Part shown: positions 33,079 through 41,442 of the stretch, piece after piece
Layout: the number at the start of each line of letters is the position of its first letter
How positions within the stretch are numbered: the first letter of the stretch is position 1
From: Nocardia vinacea
GTDB lineage: Bacteria; Actinomycetota; Actinomycetes; Mycobacteriales; Mycobacteriaceae
Assembly: GCF_035920345.1 (NCBI RefSeq)
Contig: NZ_CP109149.1
Span: forward strand, 8,556,001 to 8,620,000
Length of the DNA stretch: 64,000 nt
Direction of reading: 5' to 3'
Translations under genes and position numbers: made by a program
Notes under the pieces: model-generated
What the model saw: only the letters and a program-made list of their open reading frames with translations
Database searches by the model: none
Told to the model about the DNA's origin: nothing

Positions 33079-33633
33079 ATGTTCGCGATATCCCTCGGTG
33101 CCGCCGGTGCCGAGCTGCGTCCACTCGAACCGCGGCATGCCGCGGAGTTCCTGGAACATATGGACCGGGGGCGGGAGTCCATCGGGCAGTACATCAAAGT
33201 TGCCGACGCCGTATCGGATCTGGAGTCGAGCCGCGCCTACCTGCGCGAGTACGCGGAGAAGGCGGCGGCCGACACCGGCCGGATCTATGGGATCCGGCTG
33301 GTCGGCAAGTTGGTCGGCAGTGTCCTGTTCCGGACGATGGACCTCGCACTCGGCGTCGCCGAGGCGGGCTGCTGGCTGGAGCCCGCGGCCGCGGGCCGTG
33401 GCCTGGCGACCCGGGCCGCCCGCGTGATCATCGACTGGTCAATCGAGGAGCGCGGCATCCACCGCGTGGAGTGGCTGGTCGCGTCGCCGAATCACGCCAG
33501 CATCGCCGTGGCACGACGGTTGGGAATGACCAAAGACGGTGTGCTGCGGGAGTTTTACCCGCATCGGGGGCAGCGGTTCGACGTGGAGGTCTGGTCAGTG
33601 CTGGCCCCGGAGTGGCGGTCGGGCATCGGCTAA
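33079..33633 (+). CDS. GNAT acetyltransferase, RimJ/RimL type
   Basis: 184 residues from ATG 33079 with GGAAGG upstream. It shows the RimJ/RimL pattern: LRPLEPRHAAEFLEHM at the N-terminus, an acetyl-CoA pyrophosphate loop around AAGRGLATRA (about residue 115) and VEWLVASPNHASIAVARRLGM (about residue 142). Members acetylate protein N-termini or small amines. It is 19 nt downstream of the diguanylate cyclase and may end that operon. Its 3' end overlaps the convergent small zinc-ribbon gene by 39 nt. Confidence 0.9.
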   Translation: MFAISLGAAGAELRPLEPRHAAEFLEHMDRGRESIGQYIKVADAVSDLESSRAYLREYAEKAAADTGRIYGIRLVGKLVGSVLFRTMDLALGVAEAGCWLEPAAAGRGLATRAARVIIDWSIEERGIHRVEWLVASPNHASIAVARRLGMTKDGVLREFYPHRGQRFDVEVWSVLAPEWRSGIG

Positions 33634-33783
33634 GCCCATTGTGCTGGTCCCGGCCAGCGCCACCACCGCCCCGTCCTCGCTGATCAGCCACCGCCCGCAG
33701 ATGCAGCGCAGGTAGCTGGTGGCGCCGTGTGACGACACGAGGGTAGGCGACGACCAGGAGCAAGACGGGCAGGTAGCGATCAT
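33595..33783 (-). CDS. Small zinc-ribbon protein
   Basis: 62 residues from ATG 33783. Two Cys pairs, CPSC near residue 4 and CICG near residue 27, are arranged as a compact zinc ribbon, followed by a short conserved-looking strand. Small proteins of this pattern (MIATCPSC at the N-terminus) occur widely in actinobacteria without a known role. The start lies 25 nt from the start of the divergent CGNR gene, so the two share a promoter region. The longer reading frame upstream of 33783 would run into that gene's start and is not preferred. Confidence 0.65.
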   Translation of the reverse strand: MIATCPSCSWSSPTLVSSHGATSYLRCICGRWLISEDGAVVALAGTSTMGLADARPPLRGQH

Positions 33784-33808
33784 GCGTCCAGCCTGATGTA
33801 ATGACTTT

Positions 33809-34306
33809 GTGCATTTCAACCCTTACGGAGGCGCCGCGGCCGAACTCGCCGCCCGCCTGGTGAACGCGGACCCGCGGCAAGACCTGCTGCAACTGCTCGC
33901 CGATTCCGGCTACAAGCCACTCGGCACCCTCAACACCCGGCAGACCGCCGAGCTGCGCCGCTGGATCGCGCGTCTCGACGAGGTCTTCACCGAACCGAGC
34001 GTCGACTTGCTCAACGCTCTACTGGCCGAGACCACCAGCCAGCCCTACATCTCCACCCACGACGGCCGCGCGCCCCACCTGCACTACGCCCGCGAGGACT
34101 CCCCGATCGACGAGCGCGTCAAGGCATACACCGCCGCTGGGCTCGCGGAGCTTTTCTGCGAGGACCCCGGGCGCATCGGTCGCTGCGCTCGCGCGGGCTG
34201 CGGTTTGGTCTTCGTCGATACGTCCCGCAATGGTCGACGTCGCTTCTGCTCGACGCGCTGTTCGAATCGAGTTCACGTTGCGGAACATCGGGCGCGAACT
34301 GCTTGA
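33809..34306 (+). CDS. CGNR zinc-finger transcriptional regulator (ABATE domain)
   Basis: 165 residues with a GTG start at 33809, giving MHFNPYGG, a common start for this family. The N-terminal ABATE-like helical domain is followed by the C-terminal zinc finger CARAGCGLVFVDTSRNGRRR and FCSTRCSNRVHVAEHR (about 125-162). The CSNR segment is a variant of the CGNR signature. These proteins are presumed DNA-binding stress or metabolite regulators. It ends 18 nt from the convergent P450 gene. Confidence 0.88.
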   Translation: MHFNPYGGAAAELAARLVNADPRQDLLQLLADSGYKPLGTLNTRQTAELRRWIARLDEVFTEPSVDLLNALLAETTSQPYISTHDGRAPHLHYAREDSPIDERVKAYTAAGLAELFCEDPGRIGRCARAGCGLVFVDTSRNGRRRFCSTRCSNRVHVAEHRARTA

Positions 34307-34324
34307 AAGTAGTTCTGCTGTAAT

Positions 34325-35461
34325 TCAGGCAGTTAGCCGAACAGGCAACGCAGCCAGCCCATGCGAGCGCCAAGACACACGGTAGGCCAACTCGGACTCC
34401 GGAATCGACAGCCGCGCTTGCGGATACCTCTTGAACAACTCCGGTATCACGGCGTCGACGATCATGTCGCTGACCTGCGCACCCAGGCAATAATGCGGTC
34501 CACGCCCGAACATCAGGCTCGCCCGCCCGCCGCGTGCCGGATCCGAATCCGCGCCGAATAACGAAAGCAATACGGTGTCGCCCTTGGGAATCGAGCGGTC
34601 GTCGATCGTCAGATCCTCGACCGCGAACCGCCGGATCGCGAACGGGACAGGATTGGCGGCCTCCATGGTTTCTGCTCGCCGCGTCGACCAGGTCGTCAAG
34701 GGACTATCCGATGCGAGCAGCGCGGCAAATATGTTGCCGCACAAATGAACCGCATTCTCCAGCCCGGCCAGCATCATCAGAAAGGCCAGCGAAACCAACT
34801 CATCCTCGGACAACAGGTCCGCTTCAGCACCCGCCCGCACCCATCCACTGATCAGATCATCGCCCGGCTCATCCCGCTTGGTCCGCACCACGCTCGTGAA
34901 CGTCCTGGCCAGCCACTCGACCGCCTCCGTCAGTCGGACCGCAGACTCCTTCGACGAGGCGTCGAACGTCACCATCGCACCAGCCGCATCGCGCAGTTCG
35001 CCATACCGATCAGCGGGCACACCGAGCAACTCACCGATCACGAGCGCGGGCACGGGAACACAGAGCTGCTCCATCAAATCAACTGTGCCACTCGCACTTT
35101 CATCCAGGGATCGAAACGCGGCCGCACTGATCCGCTGAACCACCTTCCGAAGCGAATCACCCGACCTCCGCGAAAACGCAGGCGCCGCAAGCCGCCGCAG
35201 CCGCCCATGCTCCGCCCCATCCAAATTCAGCAAATTCCGATCCAACGCCGACGGCAACGAAAACCCCGAATACCCACCCCCGGAATACCGCTTATCCACA
35301 CTCAGCCGCACATCCCCCAACAACCCGGCCACCTCGTCATACCCACTAACCACCCAAACCAGCTGCCCACCAGGCAGTTCCCCCCTCCGAACCGCCCCAC
35401 GCCACCCACCATGCTCCCGCCACCGAGCTCGACCAGAGGCCCCAACCGGACACCTATCCAC
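34325..35461 (-). CDS. Cytochrome P450 with eroded core motifs
   Basis: 378 residues from GTG 35461 (AGGAG five bases upstream; the GTG at 35464 is too close to it). The heme-binding loop FGRGPHYCLGAQ near the C-terminus and the C-helix block DGAEHGRLRRLAAPAFSRR are clear. However, the K-helix ExxR is absent: where the Glu-x-x-Arg should stand the protein reads METM-like then EAANPVPF and seems several residues short. The meander between DPARGG and the heme loop is also short by roughly a dozen residues, and the I-helix Thr is Asn (AGLENA). The frame is intact, so it is either a degenerate paralogue or an unusual P450. There is no redox partner nearby. Confidence 0.8.
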   Translation of the reverse strand: MDRCPVGASGRARWREHGGWRGAVRRGELPGGQLVWVVSGYDEVAGLLGDVRLSVDKRYSGGGYSGFSLPSALDRNLLNLDGAEHGRLRRLAAPAFSRRSGDSLRKVVQRISAAAFRSLDESASGTVDLMEQLCVPVPALVIGELLGVPADRYGELRDAAGAMVTFDASSKESAVRLTEAVEWLARTFTSVVRTKRDEPGDDLISGWVRAGAEADLLSEDELVSLAFLMMLAGLENAVHLCGNIFAALLASDSPLTTWSTRRAETMEAANPVPFAIRRFAVEDLTIDDRSIPKGDTVLLSLFGADSDPARGGRASLMFGRGPHYCLGAQVSDMIVDAVIPELFKRYPQARLSIPESELAYRVSWRSHGLAALPVRLTA

Positions 35462-35464
35462 CAC

Positions 35465-36081
35465 AACTCCTCACTACCACCCATCCGAGGATATTGCGCA
35501 GGGCAAGCCTGCAACGTCGTGGAACCTGCGTGCTGCGGCGAGCGGTCGGCCCACCGCACGGCCGCCGTTCTCGACTACGGTCCGGCCGTGCTATGACCAA
35601 GGCCCGGAACGCACCCCGTTTCGCCGGGCAGTTGTCGATGCGGCAGATGCGGTGTTCGCTCGCCACTCTGCTGCACAGTGGGCGGCGTGCTGGGCCGTTC
35701 ATGGCTGAGTGGTTTGTCGAACCTACAAACAATGTCGCCAACATTATTCGAATCTGTTGTAGCCGAGTGTGTTTCGGTGCCTTGATGGGCAGTGCGTAAG
35801 CGATCGTGATGGTCCCGCCCACGCATACCAGCATCACCAGCAAGCCGCCGGGGTACCCGCGCTCACCGGGCACCTCTACACACTCGCCGCGATGCCAGAC
35901 CGCGAGCGGCTCGAGTGTGATCACGAATGCGACCGCGGAAATGGTGTCTGAACCCCGCGCGTGCGGCGATCTCCTGGTCCGCATTCGGAAGGCGTTGATG
36001 CCGTCATAGTTGTCAGGCACCCATAGATGACAGGTGCGCTAGCCTCGATTAGGTCAGCTAGCGAGTTGTGAAGGGAGATCA
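35465..36081. other. Gap without a supportable gene
   Basis: About 600 bp between the P450 start and the next gene. A minus-strand frame (36020-35454) contains one hydrophobic stretch (GGLLVMLVCVGGTITIAYALPI, about 35770-35840) that could be a membrane-protein remnant, but the rest looks non-coding. A 7-bp perfect inverted repeat (CGCTAGC 36037-36043, GCTAGCG 36057-36063) lies just ahead of the gene at 36082 and might be an operator. Confidence 0.4.
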
Positions 36082-36495
36082 GTGGTTGCGTGGCGGGAGG
36101 CTGCCTCGGATGAGGCGCAGTCCGACCTGGATGGGCTGCTTGACGAGGCGTTGACCTTGGCCGAGCGTGAGCTTTCGCAGCGCGGACAGTTCTTTCCGTT
36201 CGGGCTGGTCGTCGACAGTTCGGGTGCGACAAAGCTGATCGCCGCTGACGCTCAGTCTGCCCAGCAGGCGCACGAATCCAACGTCCGGGCGGTCGCTGCG
36301 ATACGCGGCCAGGTTCGTGCTGCGGCACTGGTTGTCGATGTCCGACTGCCCGAAACCGGTGCCGATGGCATCAAGGTGTTTCTCGAGCATGTTGAAGGAA
36401 TTGCGTTGAGTGTCTTGGAGCCCTACCAGCTTCAGGGGGAAGTTGTGGTCGGCGGTGCGTTGGAGGCATCCACCGCGCAGCGGCGGATCTGGTAG
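36082..36495 (+). CDS. Hypothetical cytosolic protein
   Basis: 137 residues with a GTG start at 36082 (GGGAG four bases upstream). It is acidic, alpha/beta, with no signal peptide or membrane segment. Readable features are a central FFPFGLVVDSSGATKLIAAD block and VFLEHVEGIALSVLEPYQL near the C-terminus, as in compact single-domain proteins. I do not recognise the family. It converges on the toxin-immunity operon with 30 nt between stops, so it could be a spare immunity gene, but nothing in the sequence shows that. Confidence 0.7.
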   Translation: MVAWREAASDEAQSDLDGLLDEALTLAERELSQRGQFFPFGLVVDSSGATKLIAADAQSAQQAHESNVRAVAAIRGQVRAAALVVDVRLPETGADGIKVFLEHVEGIALSVLEPYQLQGEVVVGGALEASTAQRRIW

Positions 36496-36525
36496 CCGCT
36501 GCTACCCGTGTGGGGTAGTGGCCGG

Positions 36526-37149
36526 TCAGCCTTGGTCGTAGCGGAGAATTCTGTCGGCTGAGCGGCGATGGTATTTGTTCTTCGAAGTCAGGAAAGGTTC
36601 GACGTACTCCCGCACGCCTTGGGCGCGCAGTTTCGCCAGCGCTTCCAGTGCGTGTCCCTGTACGTCGGGGTCGTCGAGTTGGGAGACGGCGACAGCGGCG
36701 GCTTGCGGGTGCCGGGATTTGCCGAGCCAGGCCACCACCATTTGGCGATCGCTGCCGAAGGCTCGGTTAGCGGCGATGGCCGAGAGTTGGTCGAAGTAGT
36801 CGACGCCCGCCGGGATGTCGTATATCGCGTTGCCAGCCGACCAACGGGCAAATGAGCTCATCTGCTTGGATTCATCGAACTGTGCGATCAAGGCCGCGAC
36901 CGCGGCGGACTTGCGTGCTTCCTTGCGCCCCAAGGATTGTGCCAGCGTCAAGCGTGCCAGTCCGCGGCCCTCGGTTTCCGGTCCTGGCCATCTGGCTTCC
37001 AATCCGACCAACCATCGCGACAGCAGGTCGATTTCCGCTGGCGTGAGGGAAACGGCGTGGGCGATCGCGGGGATCGTCTCCGCGTATCCGCCCACCTTGT
37101 GGTAGTCGGCGAGCAGCTGTTCAGCGGAGGCGTCGTCGGTGGGGGTCAA
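36526..37149 (-). CDS. Putative immunity protein with HEAT-like repeats
   Basis: 207 residues. The TTG start at 37149 overlaps the TGA stop of the toxin gene (TTGA), a tight coupling typical of toxin-immunity pairs. The protein is all-helical, with HEAT/PBS-lyase-like repeats near the C-terminus (AAVAVSQLDDPDVQGHALEALAKLRAQG, about 148-175). HEAT-like proteins are known immunity partners of polymorphic toxins. It has no signal peptide, so it should neutralise the nuclease in the cytosol. The immunity role is inferred from position and fold. Confidence 0.75.
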   Translation of the reverse strand: MTPTDDASAEQLLADYHKVGGYAETIPAIAHAVSLTPAEIDLLSRWLVGLEARWPGPETEGRGLARLTLAQSLGRKEARKSAAVAALIAQFDESKQMSSFARWSAGNAIYDIPAGVDYFDQLSAIAANRAFGSDRQMVVAWLGKSRHPQAAAVAVSQLDDPDVQGHALEALAKLRAQGVREYVEPFLTSKNKYHRRSADRILRYDQG

Positions 37150-38444
37150 CTCTTGAAGTCCATCTTCACGTGTTTGACCTTTCCTTGCTGAATCAATGCT
37201 TCGATGTCCGGTGCGAGCTCCGTGTTGTTGTCGGTGACGAGTACGAACTCGTAGCCGTTGGCTTGGGTGAACTGGACGAAGTCTTTGATCTGATCCGTGT
37301 ACTCCTGGCGCTTAACGTTCTTGACCTCGGTCAACCTCTTGTTGCTGGTGTCGAGGTCATCGGGGATGCGCCGCGTCGCGCCGGTCACCGAAGGTATCGA
37401 TTGTTTGGGCTTAGTCGGATCAATCCCGGCACGGGCCTCGGCTTTGGCGCCTTCGAGTTTATTGCGACGCCTCTGCTCTGCAGAGGTCGGCTCGGGTGGG
37501 CGTTTGAGCTGCAAGTCGAGGACGGGCTTGAACCTCGTGTTCACGGTGTTGACCACCGTCGCCGATACCCCGGTGAAGGTGCCGTTGGTTACGTCGCGGG
37601 CGTTCGCCAGCCCATCCAAGATGGCCTGAATGCGGCTCCGGCTGAGCTGTATTTCGAGCTCGGCAGCGATGCGGATCGCTGGTGCGATCGGTTTGCCGAT
37701 GGTCGCCTCGTTGACGTCGTTGATCGCCTGGGTCACCGTTTGAAGTTGCAGTTCGCGTTCGATCCCCTCCTGCGCCGCGGTGAGAATATCGGCGTATCCG
37801 CTTGTGGCGCCGCTCTGTTGCCGCATCGCGTCGGCCAGCAGCTTCACCGCCTCGAGAACGGTTTTGTTGGTTTTGTCGATGTCGGGGATTTCTGGCGAGG
37901 TTGATCCGAGCAGGCGCTTCATCTTGACTTTGATCTCACTGTCGAGCGCCTGGTAAGCGCTCGCTGCCGCCAGCCAACTGTCTGCTGCCATCTGCAGTTT
38001 TGCGGTGTCACCGTTGACCCACTTGACCGATCCCATGACGTCGCGCCAGCCCATGGGTTCCGGTCTGGATCCGCCCGCAGGGTTCTTCAACGGTCGCGCC
38101 GTAGCGGTTTGGCCGCCTGGATCGGCCTCGGGTAGTGCACCGCCGGGAGTGTTGTAGTCGTCGGCGTTTTCGGATTGATCGTGGTTGACCCCGCTCTGCC
38201 GAATCAATGCCGCCATCCGAACCAGCACATCGGTGGCGATACCGGCAGTGACCGATGCTTCGATCCCGGAGCGGAAATAGTTTCCGCCCCACTCGGTTCC
38301 GCCGGGGTCGCGGCCGCTCATATCGGTGGCCGCGCGTAGCTCCTGATCCATCTTCAGCAGCGCTGCCGACGCGGCGCGGCTTGCCCAGCTATAGGCACCG
38401 GCTAGCTCGTAGAATAGCGCCGGGTCGACATCGAGCTGCGTCAA
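37146..38444 (-). CDS. Type VII-secreted polymorphic toxin with PD-(D/E)XK nuclease domain
   Basis: 432 residues. The N-terminal 100 residues form a WXG100-like helical hairpin with W52-G-G54. A Pro/Gly linker (about 100-150) and a long helical domain (about 150-330) follow. A basic linker (RRRNKLEGAKAEAR) leads to the C-terminal domain: RIPDDLD (P361-D362-D363), TEVKNV (E373-x-K375), then TDQIKDFVQFTQANGYEFVLVTDNN. The P-D...E-x-K arrangement and what follows match restriction-endonuclease-fold toxins (Tox-REase-7-like). It lies 6 nt after a WXG100 gene and overlaps the immunity gene. It is probably a DNA-cutting effector used against competing bacteria. Confidence 0.85.
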   Translation of the reverse strand: MTQLDVDPALFYELAGAYSWASRAASAALLKMDQELRAATDMSGRDPGGTEWGGNYFRSGIEASVTAGIATDVLVRMAALIRQSGVNHDQSENADDYNTPGGALPEADPGGQTATARPLKNPAGGSRPEPMGWRDVMGSVKWVNGDTAKLQMAADSWLAAASAYQALDSEIKVKMKRLLGSTSPEIPDIDKTNKTVLEAVKLLADAMRQQSGATSGYADILTAAQEGIERELQLQTVTQAINDVNEATIGKPIAPAIRIAAELEIQLSRSRIQAILDGLANARDVTNGTFTGVSATVVNTVNTRFKPVLDLQLKRPPEPTSAEQRRRNKLEGAKAEARAGIDPTKPKQSIPSVTGATRRIPDDLDTSNKRLTEVKNVKRQEYTDQIKDFVQFTQANGYEFVLVTDNNTELAPDIEALIQQGKVKHVKMDFKS

Positions 38445-38450
38445 CCTGCT

Positions 38451-38738
38451 TCAGCCCCGCCACATTTCGACGTTCGCCGCGACCGCCGCGCTGTACCGCT
38501 GGTGTGCGGCCTCGGCCGCATACCGCATGTCCTCGACACCTTGGCGGATTTCTTCTGCGGCGGCCATGAGCCTGCTATGGGATTCCTGTTGTGCGGCAGC
38601 GGCATTGCCCTCCCACACGCCTTGCAACTTGCTGATCGCGCTGTCGAAGGCAGTGATCTGGTCGTTGAAGAAGCCCTCGAAACCCTTCATCCGCGCGATG
38701 ACCGAGTCCAGTACCTCCAGATCTACGCTATGACGCAT
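38451..38738 (-). CDS. WXG100-family protein (type VII secretion partner)
   Basis: 95 residues, all-helical, with the turn motif W42-E-G44 between two long helices; size and layout match EsxA/EsxB proteins. It begins inside the end of the upstream WXG-like gene (11-nt overlap) and ends 6 nt before the toxin gene. Such small partners usually pair with each other or with the N-terminal hairpin of the effector to form the exported complex. It ends in EMWRG, and no YxxxD/E signal is evident here; the neighbour has one. Confidence 0.9.
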   Translation of the reverse strand: MRHSVDLEVLDSVIARMKGFEGFFNDQITAFDSAISKLQGVWEGNAAAAQQESHSRLMAAAEEIRQGVEDMRYAAEAAHQRYSAAVAANVEMWRG

Positions 38739-39072
38739 CGGGTAGGTCCAGTGAGGAGGCCACCGACTGGATGGCTTCGGTGTTCGCGTGCTCTTGCGCG
38801 AGGTAGGCCTCCGCGCTGGTGTTCAACGCAACCGTCGTATCCCCCATGGCGTCCAACAGGTCTGCCAATCCCTGCTTGACCTCGGCGTATCCCTCCGCGA
38901 ACAGTCCACCCTGGTACCCCTGCCACGTCCGGAGCAGTGATTGTACGTCCGTATCGAGCGACTTGAACCCGGAGGTGAGTCCGTCCAACAGGTATTCGAC
39001 TGCCTTCGCGGCATCAACCAACTCGGCAGGCACAGCCACCAATGACTGTGCATCTGATGACGGTTCCCCCAC
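38728..39072 (-). CDS. WXG-like export partner with YxxxE signal
   Basis: 114 residues from GTG 39072, which has GGAGAAAG just upstream; the frame extends further but those starts have no ribosome site. Two helices flank W50-Q-G52, and the motif YLAQE (YxxxE) follows the second helix, matching the C-terminal type VII export signal YxxxD/E. It is first in the four-gene operon and overlaps the next WXG100 gene by 11 nt. It probably forms a heterodimer with that protein and supplies the signal read by an ESX ATPase encoded elsewhere. Confidence 0.8.
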   Translation of the reverse strand: MGEPSSDAQSLVAVPAELVDAAKAVEYLLDGLTSGFKSLDTDVQSLLRTWQGYQGGLFAEGYAEVKQGLADLLDAMGDTTVALNTSAEAYLAQEHANTEAIQSVASSLDLPDAS

Positions 39073-39226
39073 GACTTTCTCCAAGCGCCACTTGCTATTA
39101 CGTCGATCGTATCGGAGGCCACGCCACTGCGTGACGAAGAAGTCGCTACGCCAAAGGAACTCACGACGAGCGTGACATCGTCGCGGTGCGGCGTAGGTTC
39201 GTGGTGTGCCGAGTTGAAGGAGTGAC

Positions 39227-39673
39227 GTGACGACCAACGAGCGATCCGGTCCGTTCTGGGACGGGGCTAATGGGAAGGCACCGCTTCCGCCCGCCGCAGC
39301 CACCCTCGGTCTGGAGTTCCTCGAAGCCGACCCCGATGCCGGAACCATCGTGCTGGCATTCACTGCGACCGAAGCGTTTACGAACCCCATGGGCAACGTC
39401 CTCGGCGCATTTCTCGCCGCGATGCTCTACGACACTGTCGGCCCGGCGCTGCTGGCCACGCTGGAACCCGATCAGTTCCAGTCGACCCTCGACCTCAATG
39501 TTGCTTTTCTGCGGCCGGTGCGTCCTGGACGGCTCATCGGGCGCGGGAAGGTCCTCCATCGAGTAGGCGATATCGCACATCTGCAAGCCGACCTTGCCGA
39601 CGGCGAAGGGGCACTAGTAGCTACCGCGACCGCGACCGCACGGGTCATTCCGTTCGGCGTCAGTGCGCCCTGA
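39227..39673 (+). CDS. PaaI-type hotdog thioesterase
   Basis: 148 residues with a GTG start at 39227 (GAAGGAG four bases upstream). It shows the hotdog-fold pattern TNPMGNVLGAFLAAMLYDTVG (about 51-71) and DLNVAFLRPVRPGRLIGRGKVLHRVG (about 88-113), as in acyl-CoA thioesterases of the PaaI/YigI group. The catalytic Asn/Asp-Gly region is partly changed (NPMGNVLGAF), so substrate and rate are uncertain. It is cytosolic and divergent from the type VII operon. Confidence 0.88.
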   Translation: MTTNERSGPFWDGANGKAPLPPAAATLGLEFLEADPDAGTIVLAFTATEAFTNPMGNVLGAFLAAMLYDTVGPALLATLEPDQFQSTLDLNVAFLRPVRPGRLIGRGKVLHRVGDIAHLQADLADGEGALVATATATARVIPFGVSAP

Positions 39674-39705
39674 ACCGCGACGGGCAGCCAATTGTCAGGA
39701 GCCGC

Positions 39706-40299
39706 ATGAGCGTCAGGATGTGGTGTCTGCGGCACGCCGAATCAGAGAACGTCACAGCGGGTATCGCCGGAGCCGTACCGTGGTCGCCGTTGACCGAGCG
39801 CGGCCGTCGCCAAGCCGCCGAGACCGCCCGCGTCCTGGGCTGCGAGCCGATCACTCGAATCTATTCCAGCACAGCACTTCGCGCCCAGCAGGCGGCTGCG
39901 GTCATCGCATCGCGGCAGTGTCTCGACGTCGTTGCGATGGCTGACCTGGTCGAGGTCGGTATCGGCGAGTACGAGGGGACCACTGATCCGGCGGTCCGGA
40001 AACAAACCGCTGAAGTCCTGCGAGCCTGGATCATCGAGCACGATCTCGAACAGCGAGTCGCCAACGGCGAGTCCGGACGAGAGGTGTTCGCCCGCATGGC
40101 CGCCGCATTCCGACAGATCGCAAGTGCCCACCGAGGCGAGACCGTCGCAGTCGTCGGCCACGTGGCCAGCCTTACCGTCACGGTGGCGAGGCTGTGCGCT
40201 CTCGGCTCCCGTGTCTGGGGAACACCGCTGCCGCCCGCCGAGCCGTTTCTCGTGGAATGGGACGGCAGGACCTGGCACTGCCCATCGTGGCCGATGTAG
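39706..40299 (+). CDS. Histidine phosphatase family protein
   Basis: 197 residues from ATG 39706. The phosphohistidine motif is LRHAESE near residue 8, with the second Arg in TALRAQQAA, the Glu in EVGIGEYEG and the second His in VVGHVASLTV near residue 148, all in the expected order for the phosphoglycerate-mutase-like superfamily. The substrate could be a sugar phosphate or a nucleotide intermediate. It lies 32 nt after the thioesterase gene and is probably co-transcribed. The 196-bp convergent gap to 40496 shows no feature. Confidence 0.9.
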   Translation: MSVRMWCLRHAESENVTAGIAGAVPWSPLTERGRRQAAETARVLGCEPITRIYSSTALRAQQAAAVIASRQCLDVVAMADLVEVGIGEYEGTTDPAVRKQTAEVLRAWIIEHDLEQRVANGESGREVFARMAAAFRQIASAHRGETVAVVGHVASLTVTVARLCALGSRVWGTPLPPAEPFLVEWDGRTWHCPSWPM

Positions 40300-40495
40300 C
40301 CGCGCGGTTTGTCACACACACCGAGGACAGTGGCATCGGTAATGCGTTCTGCAACTGCACCTTCCGTGCAGCTCAGCAGCGTCTCCCGGACGGCACGTAC
40401 CGTTCATCGACTTGGGCGCCGAGAGAACTCGAGGGGATGCGCGATCGGAGCTTGTTGGTGGTTGTTGAGGACGGTGGGCCCTCGCCGTTCGCTGA

Positions 40496-40978
40496 TTACG
40501 AATCGCTGCCGAGGCGCGGCTCCCGGTATGCGCTCGGGGTGCCGTCGGGGCCGAATTCCAGGCCGGCGAAGCCGGTGGGGTAGTCATCGGGTTCGTAGAG
40601 GAAACGGATCACGGTGCCGTCGGGGTCGCTGATGTCGAGTGCCGCGCCGTACGGACCGCGGTCGTGGATCTCGCTATGCGATGCGCCCAGGCGGTCGGCG
40701 CGTTCGATCAGCTTCGTGAAGGAGCCGAGTGAGTCGACTCGGAGGGCGAAGGCGTCGAAGTCGTTCAAGTGGGGGCGGCTGGCGCAGTAGAGGCGTTCGC
40801 GTAACGCTATGTGCAGGTCGGCATCTGGCTCGAGGAGGACGACGCCACGCACGGCGCCGTTTTCGAAGAACTCGAAGGCGGGTTTCAGATCCAGGAGTTC
40901 CTGGTACCAGGCGACGCTCTTCTCGAGGTCGGTCACGGGCAGCTTCACTTGGCGGATCTTGGTGATTCCGATGGTCAT
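40496..40978 (-). CDS. VOC-family protein (glyoxalase/dioxygenase fold)
   Basis: 160 residues from ATG 40978 (GGAGG nine bases upstream), preferred over the upstream in-frame ATG at 41002. It has the paired beta-alpha-beta-beta-beta units of the VOC superfamily: KLPVTDLEKSVAWYQELLDL at the start and GAALDISDPDGTVIRFLYEPD near residue 120. Candidate metal ligands are the N-terminal strand position and the Glu/Asp of the second unit. Families with this layout include lactoylglutathione lyases and antibiotic-binding proteins, so the substrate is not assigned. Confidence 0.88.
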   Translation of the reverse strand: MTIGITKIRQVKLPVTDLEKSVAWYQELLDLKPAFEFFENGAVRGVVLLEPDADLHIALRERLYCASRPHLNDFDAFALRVDSLGSFTKLIERADRLGASHSEIHDRGPYGAALDISDPDGTVIRFLYEPDDYPTGFAGLEFGPDGTPSAYREPRLGSDS

Positions 40979-41442
40979 CGGTGGTGTCCTCCGCGTCGGC
41001 ATCGAATGGAATTACGCTACTCGATTGTCTGCGAATCGGACCTCGTACTCGTCGGCCTTCGGGGGCGGTGCTGCACGATCTGCTCGTTTCGGGCTCACAC
41101 CGCGCCTTGATCGGATTCGGGGCGCGGCACTGGCCCTCCGTCGTCACCAAGCTTTCGGGTTGCGGCCTCGAGGAGGCTTGGATCCGCATAGATCTCGGCG
41201 GTGTGGCGCCATTCGACGAGTAGCTGGGAGACCGGCCGCTACGAACAGGTCTCGCGGCGGGTGAGCGTTCGAGTGACGCGCCCAACCGTCGTCCCGAAAC
41301 CGGATTGTTATGGCAAACAACAAATATCTTTGCGAAACGGCTGTGCTTCGGCTTGCGATGCAATATGTTGTGCCGAACAACATTCGCTCTTGCTCGACTG
41401 CCCGGTCTGATCGGGCGGTGGTTCGACGAAAGGCTCGCCCTC
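40979..41442. other. Divergent intergenic region with no supportable gene
   Basis: About 460 bp between the VOC gene and the sugar transporter. A short plus-strand frame ending at 41223 has a coding-like tail (LEEAWIRIDLGGVAPFDE) but no recognisable start or family, so it may be a remnant. The right part holds the transporter control region described separately. Confidence 0.4.
41305..41383 (+). promoter_or_regulatory. Candidate ROK operators upstream of sugar transporter
   Basis: A perfect 7-bp inverted repeat, ATGTTGT (41365-41371) and ACAACAT (41377-41383), sits 60 nt before the transporter start. A weaker TTGTT/AACAA pair lies at 41305-41320. The TTGT...ACAA core recurs in both, and the DNA here is unusually AT-rich. 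ROK repressors bind AT-rich palindromes of this kind, and the ROK gene ends this cluster. Confidence 0.5.

Noticed and set aside
35454..36020. 188-residue minus-strand ORF upstream of the P450
   Set aside because: Only one hydrophobic stretch looks protein-like. No start site or family supports it, so I list the area as a gap.
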